Assembly: GCA_015680685.1 (NCBI GenBank)
Contig: MNCI01013743.1
Coordinates: 64,890 to 128,889 of the forward strand
DNA length: 64,000 bases
Reading direction: 5' to 3'
From: Gnetum montanum
Lineage: Eukaryota; Streptophyta; Gnetopsida; Gnetales; Gnetaceae
The translations under genes and the position numbers were made by a program. The notes beneath the pieces are model-generated. The model ran no database searches, was not told the origin of the DNA, and saw only the letters and a program-made list of their open reading frames with translations. Each line of letters begins with the position of its first letter. Within the stretch, counting starts at the first letter, position 1. This document shows positions 38,901-48,006 of the stretch, piece after piece.

Positions 38901-41900
38901 GACAGATTTCAGCAGACTGTGACTTATATATACTTGCAAGACTAGATTGTGGTCATTGCAACCCATAGTGACCTCGCATTTGCTTGTTTAGGCTACAAAA
39001 AGTACTCAAATGACTCCAAACAAACAATCAAACACAAGTACATGACTCCTACTACTTCTAGGTCACAATTTGAATAAAAATTACCTTCAAGAGTGGGTTG
39101 ATGTCATCATAAGATTTCTTGTTTCTAATTTTTGCTAGTTTGTAAATAGATTTATCTTATTCATTTGTTCCTAATTTCTCATAGAAGCTATCCAAGGCTT
39201 TATGTGTGGCTTTGGCTACTGCTACTTTTTTTTTTTTTTTGTGATTTTGTCCAACAACCTATTTTTTTGGTTTCTAGTTGTTGCCATTCCTTGGAGCACT
39301 TTTTCTTATTGTTGATAGCATGGAAAAGAAAGCATTGTATTATATATAGACAATCATATTGCTATTAAAATAGTACAAAATCTAGTACACCATGATATTT
39401 CTCTTGCACTGATATTTCTTCAACAAATTTGATTTTTTTCCCTGTGGATTTGATGTTTCTTTGGTGGACTTGATGTTTTTCCTGTGGATTTGGAATGGAC
39501 TTCATGCATAAATTTTTACTTAATACTTAGAATGCATATTTACAAGTTGGCAAGCAAAAATTTATGATGCTTTCCTGTAGTGATGTTGATGCAATAAGGA
39601 CACCTAGCTTTTTTTTTTGTAATGATGTATATGAGTCACTAGTTTCTGTTTTTATATCACAATATATGTTCATTTCAATTGTAGGTTACCTGCCTTGTAA
39701 TCAAAGTTTTGTTTCACGGTTAAATAATTTGATCCAAAAGCATGATATCCAAGTCACTTATACTAGACATTATTCTCATTTTTTCTGCTTGTTGAGCTAG
39801 CCAATGTGTTGATGGTGCATCATGCCTTAGATATAAGACCATTTATACATAAGCATGCAAGGTTGATCATTCATAAGTGGACTTTAGATTTTGATGTCCA
39901 ATATGAAGAATATTCTAAAGTTTCATGTTTTGTTGAGCTATTTAATCTTTTATGGATTTTTCAAAAAGCTAAGCAAGAAATTGTTAGTCTTTTTAGTTCC
40001 ATTAAATAATGGAATCTATTTCCACAATAATGTTTTCGTAGATGGAGCAGGTTTACTCTAATATAATTTCACCTTCAAACCCACTAAATCCAAATATTAT
40101 GAAAAGACAAACAATATGCTAGAAAACGAGAAAACTAGCTATCTTCAATTATTGAAATGAAGATCACAAGAAGGTTCCACAACCCACAAAACATCTAAAA
40201 CACTCTAAACACTCAAATGATGCTGCAGACAATGAGGCTTTGTAACCACACAATGGCTGTTCTCAATGCAAGACACAACCAATAGAGAATCTCTCCCATA
40301 ACTTGGGACTAAGATCTTAACTCACAAGTACACAAGAGACTCTAGGCCAACACACACACCATTGACCAAGAGCTACATACACACTCATGCACTCTTCACA
40401 TGTGCTCTCATGACATCTCATGACCTCTATAAGCAATACAAGCATGAAACAGCACCAATATTTATTGGCAAAGCAAAACAAGAAACCTAAAAATTGTTCC
40501 CCAACTCAACTTGAGGATTTTTAGCTATTTCTCATCTTTTTCTCCATTGTTTCGGCCGTTTCCCAATTTGGGATGGTCAATTTTAGAAGTTTTTCCCGCC
40601 GTACAGGTCATCTCTGGCTTGCAATAGATGTCTTTTTGCAAAATCCAAGTTGCAAGAGAGACATCTTTATCCCCTAGGAAACATCTTTCTAGCATGGGAG
40701 ACATCTCCATTGGTGCAGAGATGTCTTACCAGAGACGTTTCTGGTTGAAGAGAGACATCTCATGTCAGGGAGAGGCGTCTCCCCTTCCTAGCAAATGTCT
40801 TCAAGAGCCCCCAGAAGTCTCTTGTCAAGGCCCAACATTTGGCCAAGATGTCTCTTGAACCTCCCAAATGTCTTTTCCGCTCCTGAAACCTGCAAAAACC
40901 ACTTGTAGGGTGAAACAAGGGGATTGGAAGAGGTGTGCCTACACTAGTAAATATTTTTTTATTAAAATAAATTTTCTTTATCTTAAAAAAAGAATTGGTA
41001 TTGCAAGCAGATGGGAAGACTTATATTCAGCCAGTTAGATATTATAATCTTCTTAATTTTTGCAACTTTTGTTATCGTGAAGGACATTTGTTTGATGTTT
41101 GCCTTTTTCTACTCAAGAAAAAAAGATGCTGTGGAAAATAAAAAACATGTTGAAGTTCAGGATGAAGAAAACAATATGAAGCTAAATATAGAAAAAATCA
41201 AGTTAATCTCAATGATAAGAATGATAAAATCCCAATAAAGAAACTAGAGAGGACAGAAGTTTCTAGAAATAGTTTTACTTATATTATAAAAAGTATCGAT
41301 CAGTTTGGAGACATAGCTCATAAGAGAAAATTTTCATTGTCTGACAAGACTACCAGTAACTCAAAGATCAAAACTTATGTTGACAAGTGGGCTATAGCTA
41401 ATGGAAAATATTCTTGATGTAAGATCAATCAAGATGGACCATTTGATGGAAAATTGGTGTCACCATTTTCTATTGGATCTTCCTTTTCTGCAAAAGTTGA
41501 TTTCTTACCAAAGCTCTCTATTGCTACATCAAATCCTTCTGTTATTTTAAGTTAGCAGAAATGTTGAAAGTGACATAAATGTTGTCAAGGCAGGGGCTAT
41601 CATCCCAACTAACAAGTAATTTTCCTCTTTTTAAAATTTTCAAAATTATCAAATATAAGGTTGCATACTGGAAGAGACATCTTTATAATTGAAAAGTTTT
41701 TTCTTTCCATGTTATTTTTGATGTTCTCTACTGAATGTTAAGCCTATCATGCACTTGACGTTTTTATTTTTTTTTGGCTTATTATCAATATTATTTTTGG
41801 GGTCTGACAACCCCCCTTGGACTATGTCCACAATTTTAATTTTTTTAATTTTTCTTATATACAAAACTTTATTCTTGTGTTTTCTTTACGTATCTCAAAA

Positions 41901-43449
41901 CACCCAAGCTTGCATCCATGTGTCTTTTATGTAGTATTTGCATATATCAGGCAAGTACACCTACCACGTAGCTAATGTTATGTTGCGTGGAAGTATATAA
42001 GATTACAAATCAACCTTCCATAGTTTGTGCCATAACAACTGAACCGTGCTCATTTTTTCATCTGTTAAAAAAGGAGAACAATAAGAAAAGTATTAAGTTG
42101 TCCACAGATATGCTTTTCTTTTAAGACGCAATTTGCACATATCCTATTACAGGAAATTTGTAAGGAGTCCTGATTTTATAATTTCTTATTATAAATGTAG
42201 TATATTATGTATTATATTTGTTTCCTAACATCCTTGCATATTTTCCTTTTGAAATTACTGTGACATAGTTAATTTCTTCTGCATAAATTTGAAATGCTCG
42301 GTTTTCCCAGACTAAATTAAGTACTTTCGTACAGGATGTCCAGCTGAAGGGGTTCTGGATGCAGAAATGGATTACCTCGCATTCGTCAAAGGAATTTAAA
42401 TTGATGATAGAGTACTTACTAAGATTGGTTAAAGATGGTCATTTGAAATATAAGTAAGGTTTTACTTTATCTACGCTGTTATTTTAACAATATAATGAGA
42501 GATGTTTCAATCATGAAGTGTTGTCTATCATTCCTGCATCAGGTATTTTTTCTAAAGTACTACAGAGAGATGAGTGTCAGGGAATGATAGAGGATATATA
42601 ATACGAGATACCATATTGATAACACTGTTGAATGGATGTAAATCCAATACGAATATACTCCATCGGTGAAATTGGTAGTCATGATTTTTTCCATGGAAGA
42701 TTTCATTTGAAAATTTCTTCTGGAGGCATTTTTCTACTAGGGCTAAATGATTGATTTTATTTCAGTTGCTAGGCTTAGTTGATATGAATTTTCATTGCGT
42801 TTGATGATCATATGCCAAACACTCAACAAAATTCACCAAAATATGACCATGCAATTCTTAGGGAACCCACAATCAAGGGAACCCACAATCATTTGGTGTC
42901 TGAAGAATTGACAATGTAAGAACACAAGTATTTTGTGCTCATCTTTTCTCATTATTGTTTCCTAATTACTTGTTCCATCATACATGTGAAATGACAGCGC
43001 AACGAAGTCCTGAGAATTTTAGCACATTCCTGTTCGAGGATTATAGTGGTATTGCATTGATGGTATAGCAGTAGCAGTTTGTAGACAAATTAAGTTCGAA
43101 AACATTAATATATTCAACTGTACTGTGTTTTGTGGGATCTCTTTTAGAGATTAAGACCAACGTATTGTACATTCAGTCAAACTAATGTATATGCTTGACA
43201 CCTGTTGTTTTGTTTGAAAGTTTTACTACTGGGGAGACTAGCTTAGTATCAGGAATAGACTGTGATGCAGATAGCAGTGCTTTAACCACATTAATTAGTT
43301 TGCACAGTACTATATCACAATGCGGTAATACAGGATGTCTTTGCTTTTGCAGGGTGGACCTGACTTCATTTCTTGATTTCCGTGTGGCGTTGCAGAAGGC
43401 ACTTGGAAAGCAAGGTTCTTCTGCTAAACAAGTGCTTCTGTTCAAGTAA
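11949..43449 (+). CDS. MECR: Mitochondrial enoyl-[acyl-carrier-protein]/trans-2-enoyl-CoA reductase (MECR/ETR), ten exons
   Basis: NADPH-dependent enoyl reductase (MDR superfamily) of mitochondrial type II fatty-acid synthesis, needed for lipoate supply. Exons by splice sites and homology: 11949-12118, 13094-13191, 14443-14574, 14664-14807, 14902-15004, 15150-15249, 15468-15547, 15649-15727, 42335-42453, 43353-43449. They sum to 1122 bases, so 373 residues, close to my recollection of the Arabidopsis protein, and all phases agree. Visible features: a basic N-terminus without acidic residues up to about residue 25 (matrix targeting); [11 protein letters not shown] then GVYPVRP with the catalytic Tyr near residue 92; the nucleotide-binding stretch [10 protein letters not shown] near 187-196; [12 protein letters not shown]; a C-terminal GFWMQKW and KQVLLFK. 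A second ATG at 11967 has the better context (ATGG). All introns are GT-AG except intron 7 (GC-AG). Intron 8 is 26.6 kb. Confidence 0.93.
16785..16925 (-). pseudogene. Ty3/gypsy pol fragment upstream of the RT core
   Basis: The minus strand gives [18 protein letters not shown], the well-known block just before the gypsy RT domain (YEDM.GLDP....H.L). It is preceded in another frame by [16 protein letters not shown]. The fragment is frameshifted and isolated inside MECR intron 8. Confidence 0.55.
17290..17425 (+). mobile_element. RTE-type LINE 3' end
   Basis: An RTE C-terminal coding remnant (reads roughly [16 protein letters not shown]) runs into TTAGGACAAGGCTAGGATGATGATGA. The unit at 48700-48830 has the same order. 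Both keep only the last hundred or so bases, consistent with the 5' truncation typical of LINE insertion. Confidence 0.6.
19255..19312 (-). mobile_element. RTE-type LINE 3' tail
   Basis: ATCATCGTCATCATCCTAGCCTTG followed by TTCCAACAAAATAGGGC is the reverse complement of the same RTE tail found at 17.4 and 48.8 kb, lying just upstream of the copia element. Only the tail region is recognisable. Confidence 0.55.
19496..20157 (+). repeat. 5' LTR of the copia element
   Basis: It starts TGTTCAAAAAATGAAG, matching TGTTGGAAAAATGAAG at 24259, and holds TATAAATAG at about 19681, a plausible promoter. The right end is set by the primer-binding site and is approximate, because the 3' copy lacks this part. 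Confidence 0.75.
20159..20170 (+). other. Primer-binding site for initiator Met-tRNA
   Basis: TGGTATCAAAGC differs by one base from the usual plant copia primer site TGGTATCAGAGC, complementary to the 3' end of initiator tRNA. It sits directly after the 5' LTR. Confidence 0.8.
20184..21209 (+). pseudogene. Copia gag and protease region
   Basis: One frame from the ATG at 20184 shows a UBN2-type gag ([18 protein letters not shown]; later [15 protein letters not shown]). A CCHC knuckle ([14 protein letters not shown]) follows at 20863-20904. A protease-like block ([14 protein letters not shown]) comes next, in which the expected catalytic D-[ST]-G has become D-L-S. In-frame stops occur near 20364, 20486, 20850 and 21207. 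It is the capsid and protease part of a dead element. Confidence 0.75.
21336..22257 (+). pseudogene. Copia integrase region
   Basis: The first part (21336-21689) gives the zinc-binding HHCC segment ([10 protein letters not shown] ... CKDCLVGK) and the first catalytic Asp (YSDVCGPM). The frame then shifts. QTDNGG (second Asp, about 21810) and [13 protein letters not shown] (catalytic Glu region, about 21905) follow in other frames with stops. [12 protein letters not shown] and [13 protein letters not shown] mark its C-terminus. It would have inserted the cDNA into the chromosome. Confidence 0.7.
22199..22329. other. Inverted duplication flanked by N: probable assembly artefact
   Basis: The bases 22199-22258 are repeated as an almost perfect reverse complement at 22262-22328. 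Each junction is marked by a single N (22259 and 22329). Skipping the inverted piece restores the expected copia order, so the reverse-complement copy was most likely placed wrongly during gap filling. Confidence 0.8.
22597..24207 (+). pseudogene. Copia reverse transcriptase and RNase H (open frame, damaged active site)
   Basis: A 536-codon open frame. RVT_2 signatures follow in order: [69 protein letters not shown]. The RNase H part starts [18 protein letters not shown], continues [17 protein letters not shown] and ends [13 protein letters not shown]. The catalytic YVDD box reads YVDG at 23281-23292 (one base, GAT to GGT), which should abolish polymerase activity. The RNase H segment lacks about 15 residues between FGG and ESEY, where the WKS block is normally found. 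Part of this protein is therefore dead in function though not in frame. Confidence 0.85.
24247..24542 (+). repeat. Polypurine tract and truncated 3' LTR of the copia element
   Basis: AAGGGGGAG at 24249-24256 precedes the LTR start TGTTGG at 24259. The LTR matches 19496-19780 and stops abruptly at about 24542. Confidence 0.75.
24543..24904 (-). pseudogene. RTE-type LINE reverse-transcriptase fragment
   Basis: The minus strand at 24587-24808 reads [19 protein letters not shown] then [20 protein letters not shown], typical of the fingers region of plant RTE reverse transcriptases (VPIYKNKGD...NYRGI). It is 5' and 3' truncated and abuts the broken copia 3' LTR, so it may have replaced the missing LTR end. 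Confidence 0.75.
24905..25430 (-). repeat. 3' LTR of the minus-strand gypsy element
   Basis: It matches 38595-39109 over most of its length, for example the shared stretch ACACATGAAATTCACAATTTGG. On the minus strand it starts TGATGACATCAA at 25430, preceded by a purine-rich GGTGAGGGAGATGATAAGG, a plausible polypurine tract. The lower end is approximate. Confidence 0.6.
25600..26160 (-). pseudogene. Gypsy integrase C-terminal region
   Basis: The minus strand reads [19 protein letters not shown], then [20 protein letters not shown], then DLSPYHGN. This is the usual post-catalytic region of chromoviral integrase (K...IGP..I..K...NAY...L). Upstream (26160-25960) [11 protein letters not shown] is the conserved block before it. 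Stops occur between the pieces. Confidence 0.65.
26300..30151 (+). mobile_element. Endogenous caulimovirid-like element, left copy (plus strand)
   Basis: Decayed pararetrovirus-type polyprotein. In order: a basic region and degenerate zinc knuckle ([14 protein letters not shown] at 26637-26678, second Cys now Tyr); an acidic stretch; the protease site near 27390 (DTGS in the other copy, altered here); RT with [12 protein letters not shown] at 28286 and a YIED box at 28472 in place of YIDD; then [14 protein letters not shown]; RNase H at 28985-29280 ([31 protein letters not shown]); and a downstream region of about 200 codons with no recognised fold. No integrase is seen. The DCKSG and GKI..QPH blocks fit Caulimoviridae better than Ty3/gypsy. 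Many stops and frameshifts. The element continues beyond a nested LTR to about 32908. Confidence 0.65.
30013..30151 (+). promoter_or_regulatory. Intergenic promoter and start of the terminal repeat, left pararetrovirus-like copy
   Basis: TATAAAG at 30013-30019 would place a transcript start near 30045. About 150 element bases further on (30045-30151 continued at 32587-32635, past the inserted LTR) lies AATAAA at 32630. A TATA box followed by a poly(A) signal at this distance is the layout expected for the terminally redundant pregenomic RNA of caulimovirids. The reverse copy has the same pair (TATAAAG at 33117-33123, AATAAA at 32941-32946). Confidence 0.55.
31450..31640 (+). repeat. Minisatellite, about 47 bp x 4
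   Basis: Successive units contain ACTTGTTGGGGACT followed by a T-rich stretch and TTTGGTTTCTTG. Four near-identical units are visible inside the LTR-type insertion. Confidence 0.8.
31649..31690 (+). repeat. Compound microsatellite (TA)n(TC)n
   Basis: About ten TA units run directly into about eleven TC units, inside the LTR-type insertion. Confidence 0.95.
32587..32908 (+). mobile_element. Continuation of the left pararetrovirus-like copy (poly(A) signal, leader, start of next frame)
   Basis: Bases 32587-32668 match the reverse strand of 32919-33000 and hold AATAAA at 32630. After 32668 the left copy runs on into unique sequence with a short open frame ([16 protein letters not shown] from about 32800), which could be leader plus the beginning of the first viral frame. 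This is cut at 32908, where the other copy begins with a T run. No tRNA-Met primer site was found here. Confidence 0.45.
32909..35716 (-). mobile_element. Endogenous caulimovirid-like element, right copy (minus strand)
   Basis: Nearly the same sequence as 27350-30151 plus 32587-32668, in reverse orientation. It is better preserved in key places: the protease site reads IDTGS (35657-35674), the RT box reads YIDD (34587-34598) and the RNase H and downstream region (33981-33508) is one long open stretch. It still carries several stops and frameshifts, so no complete polyprotein can be made. The left end on its coding strand is cut at the protease (35716) by an LTR fragment. Its other end shows AATAAA, 22 bases, then a run of ten A (32918-32909). 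No integrase is visible. Confidence 0.65.
35717..37072 (+). mobile_element. Truncated LTR of the same family as 30152-32586
   Basis: Its body matches 31740-32586 in patches (shared AAAGTCATCAC/GTGACCTTTCTACA, GGTCAGGTTCC, ACTTGATTCAT) and it also ends GTTACA (37067-37072). The beginning is missing. It separates the right pararetrovirus-like copy from the gypsy protease. Its short tandem TG/TA run (36413-36432) and T-rich runs are simple repeats. Confidence 0.55.
37073..38357 (-). pseudogene. Gypsy gag and protease of the host element
   Basis: gag reads [19 protein letters not shown] and [18 protein letters not shown] Lys-rich linker follows, then a zinc-knuckle remnant ([15 protein letters not shown], last Cys lost) near 37440. 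Further on, [20 protein letters not shown] (37150-37100) is the block after the protease active site of chromoviruses. The sequence then stops at the LTR boundary at 37073. The linker contains internal repeats of LPKEKTP-like units. Frames are shifted repeatedly. Confidence 0.65.
38595..39109 (-). repeat. 5' LTR of the minus-strand gypsy element
   Basis: It pairs with 24905-25430 and starts TGATGACATCAA on the minus strand at 39109. I could not place a primer-binding site between it and gag, so the lower boundary is approximate. Confidence 0.55.
39806..41150 (+). pseudogene. LINE ORF1 relic in two pieces
   Basis: The piece at 39806-40009 reads [20 protein letters not shown] and [19 protein letters not shown]. 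It is clearly related to the ORF1 of the LINE at the left edge (HHRHALLIIRKW, CFVELPNLPLIFKRVERDI). The zinc knuckle ([14 protein letters not shown]) follows only at 41059-41100, in another frame. The roughly 970 bases between (40015-40985) are foreign and contain the AGACATCT-rich block. The relic lies inside MECR intron 8, upstream of exon 9. Confidence 0.65.
40625..40870. repeat. Cluster of AGACATCT/AGATGTCT motifs
   Basis: About ten exact or near-exact copies of the palindrome-like motif GAGACATCTC, in both orientations, lie within 250 bases. They sit inside the segment that interrupts the LINE ORF1 relic. Similar clusters of short palindromes occur in LTR promoters of this window (GCGATATCG at 4490-4540; GACGTC-like at 58855-58905), so this may be an LTR U3 region. 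Confidence 0.5.
42855..42892 (+). repeat. Short tandem duplication in MECR intron 9
   Basis: AGGGAACCCACAATCA occurs twice in a row. Intron 9 (42454-43352) is otherwise unremarkable. Confidence 0.8.
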
Positions 43450-46400
43450 AATTTCTGAAAATATTTTTGGGAGGGGTTGTCCTTTACCCTCAGTCCTTCG
43501 TCGGACTGCCCTACTATTCGTTCGTTTAACAAGGTGTGAAAAGACTATTTTGATTATACTATTTCTTTTACGTGCACTTGTCATTCTCATATGAAGAGAG
43601 TTCATTGGAAACATTTGAGAAATCTGATCAGGGTTTATTTTGCCATACATTTAACATATTATGTGTGTCAGGTAGACAGCCAGACGATAAAAAATCATTG
43701 TGAAATCCTTTACCTCCCTTAATGATTGAGCAAGGTGCCATGAAGACGATTTATCCCTTTATTTAAAAATTATGTTATCACAATTTTAAATATGTATGGT
43801 TTCGGTTATGTTAATTCAAGATCTCTTAAATATCCGTGATTATATTACCAATGACTTGTTCTAACGTGTTGGGGAGATGGACAAAACAAACAGAAAACAG
43901 AAAAAGTCTTCCTTGCATTCAAGTTCACGTTATATGGGAGTACATGTTAATTTATAATTTTTATATATTCAACTAATTGGGATTAGCCTAATTGGGCCAA
44001 AATAAGGATGGAATTTTCAAGTATAATGGGGTCAATTTTCAACCATACTCTCTGTTAGAGTTAAAAGTGCCAACAAGTACTTTGTACATTACTTTATAAT
44101 AATTTTTAAGAGCTCTTCATAATTCATGCTATAAATAATTCGCACTCATAAATCATGCACACATGTATATCACATGCAAACAGGCCTGGTTGTTAATATG
44201 AAAAAGTTCTCCTTAAACAGCACGCAGATGTGACTGACCGACCTTTTAAATTGAAGTCCCCTCTTCACTTGGCAAATCCCCATCTCTTAAATCTAAACTT
44301 ATCCTTCATTCTTCAAATCAAGTAGTAGTTTGTGTTATTCGTTACTTGGTCGTCGCCCTGGTCCTGCATCTTGGGAACCTTGAACATGCTACCTCTTGTC
44401 CCTTGACTCAAAAATCCTAATCTTTTGCCGACCTTCATTGGACCCGGCGCCCTGGCTTATTTGCAAAACTAGAATAGCATTTTTTCTGATAAAAGAATTA
44501 GAAATGACGAACTTATATTCAGGTCTTGTCTTGCCAATTCTTTCTTCATTAACAGTCCATGACATAAATCAAGCCACTGATATGGCTGATAGTGTTTTTA
44601 CAAGAACTTGGGTCATGCCCTTAACTCAATATCCCATATGATGAACTGGACATTTTGTTATATTGAACCGTTTAATATTGAAACCAATTGTTGGGATGGT
44701 AAAGACCTATATTATCATTTACAGAATGATAGTTTTACGGGCTATACCAAAGCTAAGTCATCTATCTTTGTTATCTTGGTCCCTTTATTCATCCATATGG
44801 GTTGACTGTTAAGGTCGGTGAAAGAAGGATTTAACGATGATTTATTCTTGATGGTTGTTTACATGATGCCATAAATACTATCCATCTTATTTCATTACAT
44901 ACCATCAAGTTGCTTGCAATAAGTCTACGACTTGATTTTGAGTCCTATTTAAGCCTTTGATGGGATTTGGAATGACAATGAGGAACATAGGTGCCATTTA
45001 GCTTACTCCATAATTCTGAGTCATGCTTAAAATTTTGATGGGATTTGCAAAATTGAACCTTAAATTAAAGATTTTTTTACATCTACAGGCCAACAAAAGA
45101 TTTATTGGACAAATAGTATATTCATCTCCTCCTGGAAAATAAAAGTAGATTTAATGAAGTGGCTGCGTACTGCCCTTGATAAAACAAAAATAGGCCATAT
45201 AAACTTTTGGTTACAATGAGAAACTTATGAGAATAGAAAGGCAATCCAATTTCAACATAAATGTCTACCTTAGTGGGTTCAAAGTAGAAAAACCTTATAT
45301 AATAGAAATGCTAGAGAATGGAATAGACATAAAAAAAAAGTCTTTATTGCCTTCAAAGTAACATATCAAATGAAGAATACATGCTAGCATTGAAAGGTGA
45401 AACTTAGCAATTTTGGAAATGTGTACCAAGTATAAATCCTTATAGCTAATATTGAAAAATAAAGAGAAGAAAATGAATTATTAGCTAGAAGGATAATCCT
45501 TGCCATAACAACTTTTACATCACTTTGAATATCCATTTTTGAACTTAAAATAGCAAAAGGATTTAAGGTAGCAATAGAGACAAAAGACCAACATTTTTGG
45601 AAAAGCTAGATACACAAAAAAATCCTAGCACATGTTTTGCATTATCATTACTTCAATGCATACTGTAAGCCTTACATAAAAAATTTGTACCATTGGCCAT
45701 TAGCTACTTTTCAGCAATATTTTATACTTTAAGTGAACGTTGTTTTTATTATAGAAGGATGAATTTGCTTTATTAGTTATCTGTTTAGACTAGGATACTT
45801 TCTATGGTATAAGTAAAACCATGGATACTTTCTATGGTATAAGTAAAACCATTCATAGAAGCCTTTGTCTTCTTTGGTTCTTCTACTATCACTTTGCCAC
45901 TTGATTATTCTTATTGTTGGCTTTAATTTGCTTTTTCATATCCTCAACTTTAGATTAAATTTTTTTATTTTTGATTTCAATATATATTTTTTCTTTTCTT
46001 AAGCAGTAAACATAGATGAAACAAATAGCATTCATAATGATAGAAGTTGCAATTGTAAAAAAGATTATAATATGTAATTGGTTGACTGTAACTCTTCTGC
46101 TAGGTTATAATCCCACTTCCTTTCTATGGTTAAGAATATTGATTTTAACAAAAAAACATATCGAAGAACCAATTCCATATTATAATATTCCTAACTTCTT
46201 ATGCAAATTTTACTTGCCATAGTTAATTGTATGCTTTGGGGGTTTATACATCAATACTTTTTTTCTTTAAGGACCTTAGTGACAAAGGTTCTCTAGAGCC
46301 AAGACCATGAGTAGTGTATCAATAGTACACATAGTGAATTTGTTGTAAATCTATAAGACAATGATCATTTGAATTGCAAAGTATACTTGTGTTGTTGTGC

Positions 46401-46900
46401 TCAAAGAATAAAGATTGTTATAATACATATAATGTAATCATGTTACCGCAAGGAAGCCAAGAGTACATCAAAAGATCTAGTTTTTGTTGCTAGCAAGAAA
46501 AGAACAGTTTAAGTTTCTCCCATTTTGCTTGCTCGTACTATGGGAAGAGCTTTTGCTTTCTTTTCCTCTGGTTACTATGCTGGTTCAGTTCATTTAGTTG
46601 TCACTTAGTTGCATATGGATTCAATAGTTCAAAAAGTTAACCTATTTGGGAGCTTGTTGTCATTGGAAGTTGAAGCAATGTTTCAGTTCTTAAAATTTTA
46701 CTTGAGTAATAAAAATAGTAATAAAATGTTAGGAAAGATCATATGAAAATCTCAATAACAAGGGTGGTTCCATGAAAGACAATTGTGGGTACAAAAATGA
46801 AATATTGATAATATTGATGTAATACTAAGAACAAGATTGGAAACTTGTTATAGAGAAAATTTTAGAAAGATGGAAAAATGAGTTACAAATGCAATTTTAA
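43450..46900. other. Intergenic, no gene recognised
   Basis: The 3' flank of MECR. No clear poly(A) signal close to the stop. AT-rich sequence with short unrelated open stretches and one exact 30-bp tandem duplication at 45793-45852. Nothing here has a domain I recognise. Confidence 0.6.
45793..45852 (+). repeat. Exact tandem duplication of 30 bp
   Basis: GGATACTTTCTATGGTATAA plus ten more bases occurs twice, head to tail, without a mismatch. Confidence 0.95.
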
Positions 46901-46929
46901 AAAAATCCAAATTTATTGGCAAAATATTA

Positions 46930-47140
46930 AAATTGGCACACATGATGAGACATAATATCAATAATTCCAATATCTCTGAGATAACTAATTAGTAGAGTAA
47001 GAATGAGATCACATGATCTTCAAGTTGAAATTGGAAGCTAGAAAAATGAGTAGCATGAAGACAGAATATGTCAATTGTGTTTACTACAAGTAATAGAGGA
47101 TAGGCAACATGTATTATTACAATGTTGCTGAATAGATTTC
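46930..47140 (+). pseudogene. LINE 3' coding relic
   Basis: RVRMRSHDLQVEIGS followed by ICQLCLLQVIEDRQHVLLQC matches the Cys-rich C-terminus seen at 9115-9245. Stops are present. It is a dead fragment in the intergenic region. From 47140 to 48000 I see nothing else. Confidence 0.5.
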
Positions 47141-48006
47141 TTCGGAGAAAAATGGCAAAACTATAGTTAGTCTTTGTATGAGCTATTCAAGCTACTAGTG
47201 TTAATTCTAGGGAATTATATATAAGACATGTTCAAGTTACATATATATTGGACACATCTATTGTACTTAAAATTTATTGCTATTAATGTATTTTGCACAA
47301 ATTCATTTGTTTGATGGATCCTTTGGGTCTACATTGACCTAATAACATATTTGTTTTAGTATCAATATTAGTATTTGTAAGTACTTTAAATAATAAAAAA
47401 ACTACAATAAAGGAAACACTCGCATTGTAATTCCTTGTAAGATAGGCATAATGGTTACATTTAAAACCAAATTAAATACACATCTTTTGGAATCCTTTGC
47501 GGGACAGGTGCAACATGACACTTGTGGAAAGGAAATGAACACTGCAGCATTGCAAACATAAAAACAAATAAAATCTCTTCAACCATGGCCTCAATAGTCC
47601 AATACCATATTGAATATACTTACCTTCTCCACTAATGCAAGATCATTATAAGCTCAATACAGATGATCTAATTAAATTAATTAATTAAATGAAATTACCA
47701 ATTTAGGTTGATTCATTAATTAAGTAAAGTTATCAATGTCATCTTGATGTTTAAGATCAAAAGTATGTTCATTAGGTTTGTATTTTAATATTACATATAT
47801 AAAACTACTTGTCAACTTTTATTTACTATACTAAAGTGCATATCAACCAAATGGTTTTGGGCTATGTAATCATAGCAACACTCTAATAGCCACATCACAC
47901 TGTGTGACGATGACCCAAAAAACATAAACAAGGAAAAAGACACCCTTATTTAAAGGAAGGATGGAGCTTCCAAAAATCAAACATAAAAAATGTCAAATGA
48001 AAAGAT

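Larger units (their letters stand above)
24905..39109 (-). mobile_element. Ty3/gypsy element on the minus strand, split by nested insertions
   Basis: Two similar direct repeats of about 515-525 bp, 24905-25430 and about 38595-39109, both begin TGATGACATCAA on the minus strand and are read as its 3' and 5' LTRs. Between them, in correct minus-strand order, lie gag (38357-37372), a protease piece (37280-37073) and, far away, the C-terminal end of integrase (26160-25600). RT, RNase H and most of integrase are missing. The gap holds pararetrovirus-like copies and LTRs that inserted later or replaced them. The pairing of LTRs rests on order and similarity by eye. Confidence 0.6.
15728..42334 (+). 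other. Giant intron 8 of MECR (26,607 bp), filled with transposable elements
   Basis: The donor is AAG|GTAAAT at 15728 and the acceptor is TACAG|GATG ending at 42334. The exons on both sides align to adjacent parts of the same protein (SYFIFK then DVQLKGFW) with phase 0. The intron holds, in order: a gypsy RT scrap, RTE LINE tails, a copia element, a minus-strand gypsy element with nested pararetrovirus-like copies and LTRs, and a LINE ORF1 relic. From 15728 to 16780 and from 17430 to 19250 I see AT-rich sequence with no convincing gene. An acidic stretch near 16310-16440 ([12 protein letters not shown]) is unassigned. Confidence 0.88.

Noticed and set aside
44396-44805. Open stretches between MECR and the ATPase gene
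   Set aside because: I could not match them to any family, and no splice sites or start context support a gene. Left as intergenic.
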